From: Nitrospira sp. Ga0074138 | Lineage (GTDB): Bacteria; Nitrospirota; Nitrospiria; Nitrospirales; Nitrospiraceae | Reading direction: 5' to 3' | Length of the DNA stretch: 64,000 nt | NCBI GenBank assembly: GCA_001464735.1 | Contig: LNDU01000032.1 | Span: 1-64,000 of the forward strand | Part shown: positions 51,972 through 59,605 of the stretch, in pieces | Position numbering within the stretch: position 1 is the stretch's first letter | Layout: each line of letters starts with the position of its first letter | Made by a program: the position numbers and the translations under genes | The notes under the pieces: generated by a model | What the model was told of the DNA's origin: nothing | What the model saw: the letters and a program-made list of their open reading frames with translations, nothing else | Database searches by the model: none

Positions 51972-52640
51972 TCATCGAAACTGCGCAAACTCTCGTGCAG
52001 CGATGGTTCCAAGGCGGGCGTCACCAAGAATTTGACCCTGGATCTCTTGCACGGCTTCAGAAAGTGCCTGGTTGAGGCGCGTACCAGGGGACATCTCCCC
52101 AGTTGTATTAAATCGTTCGTTGAATGAGGAGGAGCCCCGGTATGTACCGACCAGTTTGCCGCGGTAGGTTAAGAGGAATACAGTGAGGTCCGCTTCCCCG
52201 CTGCTGACATGCGTTTTCAGATCCAACACAGTGGCTATGGTTCCGGCATACGGGAGTTTTGTCCATACCTGCGGTCGGTAGTGCTTGTGCAGTGAATTGA
52301 TACGAGCCGTCAGAACAAGGTCGGGGTGCGGATCGAACGTGACGAGTTTTGAGAACACTCCAGCCTGATCGAATGAGTTGAGTAATGCCTGCTCCACTTG
52401 CTTGGTAAGCACCGACGGCGCAACCTTCGCGGTATTCGGTTCGATCAGGCCAAAGCTCTCCTTGCCGGAGACTAGCGCGAGTGCCGGGTATACGTCATGA
52501 AATTCGGCGGTCGCGTCGATGATGCGATGAGTTTGGACCACGCGGATGTCCGGCACATACTCTGGTTTACCGCAGCCGAGCACCGCCGCAGCAAGCACTG
52601 AGCACACCAGCATGCATATTGGACCATTACGTCTTAGCAT
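51972..52640 (-). CDS. Lipoprotein of unknown function
   Basis: The 222-residue product has a signal peptide with lipobox AAAVLGC. A strand/helix mature part follows with FGLIEPNTAKVAPSVLTKQV, LLNSFDQAGVFSKL and DLVLTARINSLHKHYRP, reminiscent of outer-membrane-associated lipoproteins that resemble YajG-type folds. No firm family. The 3' ends of this gene and the preceding lipoprotein converge. Confidence 0.65.
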   Translation of the reverse strand: MLRRNGPICMLVCSVLAAAVLGCGKPEYVPDIRVVQTHRIIDATAEFHDVYPALALVSGKESFGLIEPNTAKVAPSVLTKQVEQALLNSFDQAGVFSKLVTFDPHPDLVLTARINSLHKHYRPQVWTKLPYAGTIATVLDLKTHVSSGEADLTVFLLTYRGKLVGTYRGSSSFNERFNTTGEMSPGTRLNQALSEAVQEIQGQILGDARLGTIAAREFAQFR

Positions 52641-52944
52641 CGATGCCTGAACATTCGTGGACTGTGTGACAAGAGTCTTCCTGTAGTCTACCCAACGAGG
52701 AAAGAGAGGAACACTGGGGATAGCCCGGGGTTCAGAATGTCATGAGAGTTTGGATTTTCACAGAATCCCTTAAGCGCAAGCCGTTCATTTCAAAGCGATG
52801 AGCCGAGTTATTCAGAGGGTATTTCAGACGAAGATTTGGGACTTGAAATACGTTGAGAAGGCGGTATGTGATGGGGGCTTCGCGGCGATTTAGGAACAAA
52901 CTAGCGTTCGAGGTGGGGACATCGTTATAGAATCGGCCCGACCG
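52641..52944. other. Intergenic region, nothing recognised
   Basis: About 300 bases between the lipoprotein and the DAO-Rieske gene. No ORF of interest, no clear hairpin with a T-run and no strong promoter were seen. Confidence 0.5.
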
Positions 52945-54483
52945 TTATGTCTCAATCGGAGAAAGATCGGCCTTCGCAGGACCGTTCAGTACTTTCCCAT
53001 ACGCACTAAATCGAGAACCGTGACAGGGACAGTTCCAGCTGTGTTCTATGGCATCCCACGCGACAATGCATTTGAGATGCGGGCACACGGCTGAGCAGCG
53101 ATGTAATTCTCCTCCTTCGTCCCGATAGACGGCTATCTTCTGGATACCGTGCCGAAGTATCGCCCCCGTTCCCTTCGGAATGTGATCTTCAGATTCGACG
53201 TCGCCTGGCGACAGCCAGTCTCCATACTGCGCGGCCACATTCAGGTTCTCTTGAACAAAGGTTCCCGCCGCTTTCAGCGACTTCCGAGCCGGATCGTACA
53301 ATGTGGTCCAGGCATTCGTACGACCCAGAATGAGATCGGTGATGAGGATGGCGGCAATCGTGCCATGCGTCATACCCATGCCGGAATCACCGGTGGCTAT
53401 GTACACATTGGACTCATCACTGGGATTCCGACCGAGTAATCCTAGACCATCGATCGGTTCCATGACCTGTCCCGACCAGCGGTACTCGATGTGCGTGATC
53501 AACGGAAATCGTGCCCGGGCCCACTGTTCCAATTGTCGATGGCGAGCTTCTCCATCGTCCGCCTGACCCGTCTTGTGATCTTCACCACCGACAATCAAGA
53601 GATCGTGGCCGTCGGCTGCTGCTCCCTTTTGGATTCTGACGTAATGGTAGGGGTCAGCCCGATCCCAGTACAATGCGGTTGGCACAGAATTCTTCGGCAC
53701 ACTCGCTCCGATGACATAGGTGGTATAGGGTGCTTGTTTGGTGTGCACAACGACCATATCGTTGATGGGGGTATTCGTAGCCACGACAACCGACTGAGCC
53801 ATGATGACATGACCGGATCGGGTTTCAATTCGCGATGGTTTCCCGCCCTTCACGGTTTCTACATGGCAGCCGGTGAAGATCCGCCCGCCGCGCCTTTCAA
53901 TCGCCTGCGCCAGACCGGTCATATACTTCAATGGATGGAATTGAGCCTGCCGTGGAAATCGAAGGCATACTCCAGGTTCCAGGGCGGGAAGGGAGGGATT
54001 CACGACCTGTACGACATCGACGCCCGCGCGAAGCGCCGCCAGCCGCTCTTCTTCCAATTCTTCCGCTGACGGTTCCGGCGCTTGGAAAAGGTAACCGTCG
54101 GTTCGCTCAAAATCGCAGGCAATACGTTCCGTCGTCACAATAGTTTCGATGCGATCGATCGCTGCAGTATGGCTGGCGGCCGCCAGGCGAGCGCCTAGTT
54201 CGCCGTGCAGGCGTTCGATTTCAACATAGCCGTCGTCGATGACGTTCGACAAATGTGCCGTCGTCCGTTCGGTCATCCCTCCACCGATCGGACCGTCGTC
54301 AAGGACCACCACCGATTTGCCCTCACGAGACAGACAATAGGCGGTCGACAGTCCGGCTATTCCGGCTCCGACAATACAGACATCCGTATTTAAAGATTGA
54401 TTCAATGAATGCGAAGAGAACTCTGGCTTGGAAGCGGTCCAGACAGACTGGGTCCCGTTTGTATTGTCTTTCATGATTGCCAT
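52945..54483 (-). CDS. FAD-dependent oxidoreductase with C-terminal Rieske domain
   Basis: The 512-residue protein has a DAO-type flavin domain (VCIVGAGIAGLSTAYCLSRE near residue 35; GDSGMGMTHGTIAAILITDL near 365). A Rieske [2Fe-2S] domain follows from about residue 425, with ligands in CPHLKCIVAWDAIEHSWNCP and CHGSRFSAYGKV. The fused family probably oxidises an amine or similar substrate and passes electrons to the cluster; its substrate is unknown. There is no signal peptide. It lies just inside the intact tRNA-Met. Confidence 0.85.
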   Translation of the reverse strand: MAIMKDNTNGTQSVWTASKPEFSSHSLNQSLNTDVCIVGAGIAGLSTAYCLSREGKSVVVLDDGPIGGGMTERTTAHLSNVIDDGYVEIERLHGELGARLAAASHTAAIDRIETIVTTERIACDFERTDGYLFQAPEPSAEELEEERLAALRAGVDVVQVVNPSLPALEPGVCLRFPRQAQFHPLKYMTGLAQAIERRGGRIFTGCHVETVKGGKPSRIETRSGHVIMAQSVVVATNTPINDMVVVHTKQAPYTTYVIGASVPKNSVPTALYWDRADPYHYVRIQKGAAADGHDLLIVGGEDHKTGQADDGEARHRQLEQWARARFPLITHIEYRWSGQVMEPIDGLGLLGRNPSDESNVYIATGDSGMGMTHGTIAAILITDLILGRTNAWTTLYDPARKSLKAAGTFVQENLNVAAQYGDWLSPGDVESEDHIPKGTGAILRHGIQKIAVYRDEGGELHRCSAVCPHLKCIVAWDAIEHSWNCPCHGSRFSAYGKVLNGPAKADLSPIET

Positions 54484-54592
54484 TAGTACCCGTATGGTCT
54501 GAATACAGCAACAAGGGAAACCTCTAGGGAGGGTGCCTCAACAGAGCCGTCCGGGATCTATGAGCAGCTGAGTGATAAGTTGCGGGAATTAT

Positions 54593-54668
54593 TGGTGGCG
54601 GTGACCCGGATTGAACGGGTGACCCGCGGCTTATGAGTCCGCTGCTCTACCAACTGAGCTACACCGCC
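54593..54668 (-). tRNA. tRNA-Met (anticodon CAT)
   Basis: A 76-nt cloverleaf with encoded CCA: acceptor GGCGGTG/CACCGCC, D-stem GCTC/GAGC, anticodon loop CTCATAA, T-arm ACCCG-TTCAATC-CGGGT. All stems pair except A31-G39, which is next to the loop. The elongator methionine tRNA is most likely. CAT tRNAs whose C is modified to lysidine read AUA, and this cannot be excluded from sequence. Confidence 0.88.
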
Positions 54669-54803
54669 ACGTTGAAGAACGCAGATGATAGCCGAAGACA
54701 ACGGTCACTGTCCACCGACTGAATAGAGCACAGCCGTGCCATGTCTAGATGAAAGTGTTCAAAACCTGTTATGGTCCTGCGGCTTTGACTCAAAAGGAGC
54801 GAG

Positions 54804-55667
54804 ATGTCGATCGGAGATAATCGTGCGGTGGTTATTACCGGAGCCTCCACTGGAATTGGAGCGTCCTGCGCGCTGCATCTTGATCGATTGGGGTTTGCCG
54901 TGTTTGCAGGAGTACGGAAATCGGAAGATGGTGTGGCCCTTCAAACGGCCGGTTCCGATCGGCTGGTCCCGGTGGAGCTCGATGTGACAGATCTGGTAGC
55001 TATTCAGAAGTCTTACGCAGTAGTTTTGGAAGCGACGAGAGATCGTGGACTCTTTGGACTCATTAACAATGCCGGGATTGCAGTCGTGGCGCCACTTGAA
55101 GCCGTACCGATCGCCGACCTCCGCCAGCAGCTTGAAGTGAATGTTATCGGGCAGGTGGCCGTCACCCAAGCGTTTCTTCCGTTAGTCCGACAGGCACGGG
55201 GACGCATCATTAACATGGGTTCTATTGCAGGCCTCTCAACGATACCGCTGATGGGCCCCTATTCGGCTTCGAAGTTCGCGCTGGAAGCCATTACAGACGC
55301 CTTGCGCCTCGAGGTCCAGCAATGGGGGATCCATGTCTCGATTATCGAGCCGGGTGCGATCACGACACCTATTTGGAACAAATCGGCGATCGAGGCAGCT
55401 GAGCGAGAGGCTGCCATCGAGACGGAAATTCGAACCCTCTATAAGCCTGTTGTGGCTGCGGTGAGGAAGGTCGTGGGAGAAGCTTCAAAGCGAGCGATCG
55501 CGCCTGATGCTGTTGCAAGAGTGGTTGAAGAAGCCCTGACTGCTCCGACTCCGAAAACGCGGTATCTCGTTGGGACTGATGCCAAGCTCCGCGCGCTGAT
55601 GGTGAAACTGCTTCCCGATCGGATCTCCGATCGGCTGTTGACATGGATCCTCAAGTTGCCTCATTGA
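54804..55667 (+). CDS. Short-chain dehydrogenase/reductase
   Basis: The 287-residue classical SDR has the NAD(P) glycine motif VVITGASTGIGASCALHLDR, the LINNAGIAVVAPLEAVP motif, a catalytic Ser in IINMGSIAGLSTIPLMGPYS, and the YSASK catalytic Tyr-Lys. The C-terminal extension (EEALTAPTPKTRYLVGTDAK) matches the subgroup acting on steroids, retinoids or long-chain substrates, but the substrate here is unknown. It is the first gene outside the tRNA-Met. Confidence 0.85.
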   Translation: MSIGDNRAVVITGASTGIGASCALHLDRLGFAVFAGVRKSEDGVALQTAGSDRLVPVELDVTDLVAIQKSYAVVLEATRDRGLFGLINNAGIAVVAPLEAVPIADLRQQLEVNVIGQVAVTQAFLPLVRQARGRIINMGSIAGLSTIPLMGPYSASKFALEAITDALRLEVQQWGIHVSIIEPGAITTPIWNKSAIEAAEREAAIETEIRTLYKPVVAAVRKVVGEASKRAIAPDAVARVVEEALTAPTPKTRYLVGTDAKLRALMVKLLPDRISDRLLTWILKLPH

Positions 55668-55787
55668 CCCGCTACGGTCGGTTTCGCCACTCCGATGCCA
55701 AGATCCTGTTTCGAAAAGTCGAATGGAGGAAAAGTAACGGTTTATGGGTTCGTCGTTCAATGCAAAACCTGAAGTGGCTGGGAGTGA

Positions 55788-56231
55788 TTAGCCGACGAGG
55801 TCTGGATTGAGACGATTCAGCGGTTTGACTGACAGGGCCTTGATCTCGTTGTAGACAATCGTGCGGCCGACTTGTCTGAGGCGACTGAAGACACCCTCGA
55901 CAATCACTTGATCACCTTCGTGGACTTCCAGCTGCCCAAGGCTCACCACCTTCAATGTGCCAGCCTGGTCTTGGAGCAGGAATCCATAGGCCGGATGCCC
56001 TTGACGATTGGTGGCCAACTGCACGTTCATGACCTTTCCAGTGACCATGATGTCTTGATGATCGTACTGCTCCGGATGGGCCAAAAGCTCCGAGATCTCA
56101 ATCAGGCTAGCGGCTGTTGCCGGGGTAGGCGTGCCCAGGAATCCTGGCAGGTATGGGCAGATGAAGAGGACCAGGAGGAAGACAGCCACTGACGTGATAA
56201 ATGGTGAGGGAGTGGAGGATTGTGGTGTCAT
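55788..56231 (-). CDS. Exported OB-fold protein
   Basis: The 147-residue product has a membrane-spanning signal or anchor (SVAVFLLVLFICPYLPGFLG). An OB-fold of the tRNA_anti-like type follows: YDHQDIMVTGKVMNVQLATN, YGFLLQDQAGTLKVVSLGQL, and EVHEGDQVIVEGVFSRLRQV. Similar small exported OB domains bind ligands or assist cytochrome maturation; no role is assigned. A near-perfect promoter ends only a few bases before the ATG. Confidence 0.7.
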   Translation of the reverse strand: MTPQSSTPSPFITSVAVFLLVLFICPYLPGFLGTPTPATAASLIEISELLAHPEQYDHQDIMVTGKVMNVQLATNRQGHPAYGFLLQDQAGTLKVVSLGQLEVHEGDQVIVEGVFSRLRQVGRTIVYNEIKALSVKPLNRLNPDLVG

Positions 56232-56242
56232 TGTTGAACGTA

Positions 56243-56270
56243 ATTATACCGAACTGCTGGTAATTGGCAA
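56243..56270 (-). promoter_or_regulatory. Strong promoter of the OB-fold gene, implying a very short leader
   Basis: On the minus strand, TTGCCA and a perfect TATAAT are 16 bases apart. The -10 element ends 11 bases before the ATG at 56231, so transcription should start about five bases from the start codon, leaving no room for a ribosome-binding site. Confidence 0.6.
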
Positions 56271-56280
56271 CTGTGAAAGT

Positions 56281-57462
56281 TTACCATTTGTCGGAGGCTC
56301 GACCGCTGACATCCTCTCCGATGAAATTGTTAAGAATGTGGTGCTGCAGCTCCGTGAGTTCTGTAGGGCTGGCCTCGTTTGGCGGTGCGAGCAACTCCGG
56401 ATCTTTCGATCTTGGCGCCGTACGTGTGAGGAGCTCTTCATCCAGTGCCTCGTCGCTGGCGTCTACGTCCTTCTGTATAGCGACCAGCCGTTGGAGTCCG
56501 AACAAGGTACGGGTCGATTCACTGTGCATGGCGTTGGAACTGGCTCCATACACAAGCGAATTCCAAAATTTCGTTTCAGTGGCCTCCGGTATTCGAATCA
56601 CGGCATAGGCCGCCAGTTTCTCAAGTAAAGCTGACTCAGTCTGCTCGAGCCCATCGTAGGTCGCGATCGATCGTTCGATGGGGGTACGAGAAAGCATCTG
56701 CAGGGTGTCCTTCCAGAGCTCCAGGGAGGGGGTGCTTCCTGGCGCTGGACTGGTTCCTGAGCCTTTGGCCTGGAGTGCGGTGAGATACTGAGACAAGAAC
56801 TTGACCTTGCGAGCGGCCAACGTACTGGCTGGAATTCCCCAAATATGGCCGATTTCATGATCAAGTAAGATTGTCTGATCCGATGTCCGTTGCTCGCGCT
56901 CAGCCAGGTCGAGACGTTTTTTGAACCGTTCGGCAAACCGGAGCAGTGTTTGCATTTCAATGGCCAGCCGCTGCCGTTGATATTCTTCCGCTGTGATCTC
57001 GTTGTGTTCCCAACGCTCTTCCAGCAACCGGAGCGTCGCCGTGGGGACGGCGGATCGAGCCTGGGATTTGAGAGTGTCGATTGTTTCGGCAGACACACCA
57101 CGGTCAGCGAGCAGGAGGGCGGCTCGAGAGACTAAGGTCTCCGCCATGTGGGCCTGATGTTTTAGGACGACACATTGAAGCCACGTTCGTTCTCGTCGAA
57201 GCCGAGCCCGCCTGCGGTATTCGTTCCGGCGATCGATCATCGCCGTGATCGATTCCTGGGTCATTGTGGTGACGGGCTTCTTGCCGGAGACACATCGAGG
57301 GTCCGGCCGGTCCGCCACCATATACAAGATTTCCTCGTGAGTGACGTCGAGATACTGGATCAGCAACAGTCTGAGGATGATGCGACCTTGGATCGGCAAG
57401 CCGGCGACGACGTCTTCAATCATCTCGGCGGTCAGCGGCGATGCCATGACTGTTTGCGTCAT
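56281..57462 (-). CDS. Cytoplasmic helical protein, unrecognised
   Basis: The 393-residue product is long, charged and mostly helical, with no signal peptide or membrane segment. The N-terminal 60 residues (VVAGLPIQGRIILRLLLIQY, LDVTHEEILYMVADRP) look like a helix-turn-helix-sized unit. A basic stretch (RRNEYRRRARLRRERTW) follows, then helices with AERFKKRLDLAEREQRTS and HEIGHIWGIPASTLAARKVK, and an acidic tail. No family was recognised. Codon use looks normal for the window. A start at the second Met (57447) is possible. Confidence 0.6.
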   Translation of the reverse strand: MTQTVMASPLTAEMIEDVVAGLPIQGRIILRLLLIQYLDVTHEEILYMVADRPDPRCVSGKKPVTTMTQESITAMIDRRNEYRRRARLRRERTWLQCVVLKHQAHMAETLVSRAALLLADRGVSAETIDTLKSQARSAVPTATLRLLEERWEHNEITAEEYQRQRLAIEMQTLLRFAERFKKRLDLAEREQRTSDQTILLDHEIGHIWGIPASTLAARKVKFLSQYLTALQAKGSGTSPAPGSTPSLELWKDTLQMLSRTPIERSIATYDGLEQTESALLEKLAAYAVIRIPEATETKFWNSLVYGASSNAMHSESTRTLFGLQRLVAIQKDVDASDEALDEELLTRTAPRSKDPELLAPPNEASPTELTELQHHILNNFIGEDVSGRASDKW

Positions 57463-57542
57463 ATGTTTCTTTCAGGCGGTGAAGGCCATGGTTCTACGGT
57501 GTACGCAGGGGTGAGACGGTACGACTCGCATCTGATGGCTGA

Positions 57543-57761
57543 CTACGCTGTGCCCGTCCGTTGCTCACGTTGTTCGAGTTGAAGGGCGACATATTCACGG
57601 ATGTCTTGTATGCTGCCGCTAAGGAACATTTCCCGTGGGATTTCTACCCGCACAAGCTGGGAGGGGTCGATCCCTCGGTCTTGGGCATAGAGTTCATCGA
57701 TATACAGGCTCACTGAGCCATCAGGAAAACGCAAGGCATAGAGCGCGGTGGTATCAGCCAT
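57543..57761 (-). CDS. Small protein of unknown function
   Basis: The product of about 72 residues begins MADTTALYALRFPDGSVSLY and has an amphipathic middle (QLVRVEIPREMFLSGSIQDI) and a charged helical end. No family was recognised. ATG 57761 is preferred to the longer track start because the sequence pattern begins there. It lies 80 bases upstream of the unknown 393-residue gene on the same strand and may be co-transcribed. Confidence 0.5.
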   Translation of the reverse strand: MADTTALYALRFPDGSVSLYIDELYAQDRGIDPSQLVRVEIPREMFLSGSIQDIREYVALQLEQREQRTGTA

Positions 57762-58065
57762 GAGATCCCAGCGAGTGACAGTGTAGAGGTAACACAGGCC
57801 TTGTCGGACTGTCAAAGCCGTGGACAGGTACATGAGTGGTCAGCGGTCAGCGGGAAACATTCTCTATTTTAAGGGACTTTCCGCAGTACCCGGCTTCGCC
57901 TGAGAACAGAGATCGTGGAGTGGATCATGACAGTCCGCAGGGTGTTTCTGATGTGAGAAGCCTTGAGCAATAAGCCCTAGCGAGAGCCGGCAGGGCCCTG
58001 GGAGGGCTGTCGAACGCCGTAGGGCACAGGCGTGCCCTGAGGACTACTTTTCCAATCAAAACAAA

Positions 58066-58094
58066 GGGCCTTCGATCCTAACAATCGAAGGCCC
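58066..58094 (-). terminator. Rho-independent terminator after the Cld-family gene
   Basis: GGGCCTTCGAT and ATCGAAGGCCC make a perfect 11-bp stem with a seven-base loop, followed on the minus strand by TTTGTTTTGATT. It starts 24 bases past the stop at 58119. Confidence 0.8.
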
Positions 58095-58118
58095 TAGGAC
58101 GCACTCTGATCCGGATCT

Positions 58119-58841
58119 CTAGCCGCCGAGGGTGTCGAGGGTTTCCTTGAGACTCTTGCGAATGCACGTGAAGATCGGGGTATCCCGCAGCGTATAGCGT
58201 GAGCCCTCTGTCTCCCGTAGTGCCATTACTAAGTCCAGGAAGTCCTCTGGCTTGTCGCTTTCAAACGCCACGACCCATTCCTGATCGTCCAACCCAAACG
58301 AATACGTCGTGTTCAGCTTCACGGAGGGGAATCGATGTCCCACTTCTATGTGCTCGTCCATCATGCCCTGCCGCGCCGCCTTCGTAAGCAAAAACCATTC
58401 CCTGGTCTTCAAGAACGGATACACGAAGATGTACTTGCTTTTCCCTGGGACCACGGTCAACCGTTTGCCTTCCTGGCCTGCATGCGAGTGATGATCGACG
58501 TATACGGATCGTTTGGTGATCGCCAGGTAGGAATATGGGGTCGTGAGATACTGCCCAAGGCCGGAGGTCAGGATCTTGGTAGTCATGTCCTGGAACAGGT
58601 CGAGATCATAGCTGATACGCCAGAGCATGAAGTCGCAGTCGCCGCGAATACCAATGGTCGAATAGGGGACCAGTAGGACTTGTCCGTTATACTCCTCCAC
58701 CGCGCGGATGAATTCCTGCTTGCCCTGCGTCCGCACATCTTCCGGCAACCGCCGCCAAGCGGGATCGACTTTATAGAATGCAAAGTTGACGTACTGACGC
58801 CGAGGGGCTGACGGGATAGAGGGTGTTTCAGGGGTCGACAT
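58119..58841 (-). CDS. Chlorite dismutase / HemQ superfamily protein
   Basis: The 240-residue protein aligns with the Cld/HemQ superfamily: RQYVNFAFYKVDPAWRRLPE at the start, IRGDCDFMLWRISYDLDLFQ, and the heme-binding end EHIEVGHRFPSVKLNTTYSF followed by GLDDQEWVVAFE. The His in DEH aligns with the proximal heme ligand. True chlorite dismutases have a distal Arg about 13 residues after that His, and Firmicute HemQ has Gln. Here the position holds Leu or Asn. The protein is therefore better called HemQ-like (coproheme decarboxylase or heme-binding) than a chlorite-degrading enzyme. It is monocistronic, with a ribosome-binding site AAAGGAG and a strong terminator. Confidence 0.75.
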   Translation of the reverse strand: MSTPETPSIPSAPRRQYVNFAFYKVDPAWRRLPEDVRTQGKQEFIRAVEEYNGQVLLVPYSTIGIRGDCDFMLWRISYDLDLFQDMTTKILTSGLGQYLTTPYSYLAITKRSVYVDHHSHAGQEGKRLTVVPGKSKYIFVYPFLKTREWFLLTKAARQGMMDEHIEVGHRFPSVKLNTTYSFGLDDQEWVVAFESDKPEDFLDLVMALRETEGSRYTLRDTPIFTCIRKSLKETLDTLGG

Positions 58842-58875
58842 TACCTAACTCCTTTAGTATCAATTAGCATCAATA

Positions 58876-58892
58876 GAGGAGAGCCTCTCCTC
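58876..58892. promoter_or_regulatory. Palindrome upstream of the Cld-family gene
   Basis: GAGGAGAG-C-CTCTCCTC is a perfect 8-bp-arm inverted repeat, about 35 bases before the start codon. TTGACA lies further upstream near 58930. It may be an operator or a leader hairpin. Confidence 0.35.
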
Positions 58893-58992
58893 AAGTCTTC
58901 TTCGTTTAGCACTTCCCCTTCTGTCTTGTCAACGGGAGGCCAGACCTGAACTGTCATTGACAGGATGCCGAGCTTCTGTTAGTGGCAACCAC

Positions 58993-59592
58993 ATGAAAAG
59001 TGCTCACTATACAGCATCCATCTTGACTGCCGTTGGCTCGGCGGTTGGGATTGCCTGTCCATCTGGGGCGATTGAAACCAGTCCGACGCAAGAGCAAATT
59101 TCGAGGGCTTTGGAACGAGGGAAAGAGGTGGCGGTACAACATCGTTCACCTGATACATTGTACCTGCGTTTTGGACCGAATGATGGCGCGCATCCCAGTG
59201 GGTTCTTCATCACGAAGCTCCGTGGGATATCCGTTATGGCCGCTCACATGGCGTTACGTGGCCTTGAACCGAGCGGGGAGGACATTGCTCGCGTGATCGA
59301 AGTATCCACGCTGCAGATCAGTACCGTGATTTTCGGAGACAGCCCATCTTTTGCCGTCAATAGTTATATGGCACTTGACCAAGGGAGTCGGATCATTAAA
59401 CCCATCGCGGTTCGTGTCGATGGCCAAGCCGGTCGGACGGCAACCTGGCCGGATGCGCCTCGATTTCAGGCGAAAGTCGTGGCCTCGTTCAACTATACGG
59501 ACTTTGATCCGAAGGCGCAGACAACGATCACTGTGTTTCCTGCAATCGGTGGAGAGGTCCGTTTTACGATCAACCTTGCTCAGATTGAATAA
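58993..59592 (+). CDS. Exported protein of unknown function
   Basis: From ATG 58993 the product is about 199 residues with a signal peptide (SILTAVGSAVGIACPSGAIE). The mature domain has strands and helices (SRALERGKEVAVQHRSPDTL; GFFITKLRGISVMAAHMALR; then VVASFNYTDFDPKAQTTITV). No family was recognised. It precedes cinA by 13 bases on the same strand and could be co-transcribed with it. Confidence 0.65.
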   Translation: MKSAHYTASILTAVGSAVGIACPSGAIETSPTQEQISRALERGKEVAVQHRSPDTLYLRFGPNDGAHPSGFFITKLRGISVMAAHMALRGLEPSGEDIARVIEVSTLQISTVIFGDSPSFAVNSYMALDQGSRIIKPIAVRVDGQAGRTATWPDAPRFQAKVVASFNYTDFDPKAQTTITVFPAIGGEVRFTINLAQIE

Positions 59593-59605
59593 GTCCTCAT
59601 CGCGT

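Noticed and set aside
58021-58038. AGGGCAC-AGGC-GTGCCCT hairpin
   Set aside because: A short stem with no T-run and no adjacent gene end beyond the already assigned terminator.
58119-58841. Calling this gene a true chlorite dismutase
   Set aside because: The distal arginine position relative to the heme histidine is Leu/Asn, so only superfamily membership is supported.
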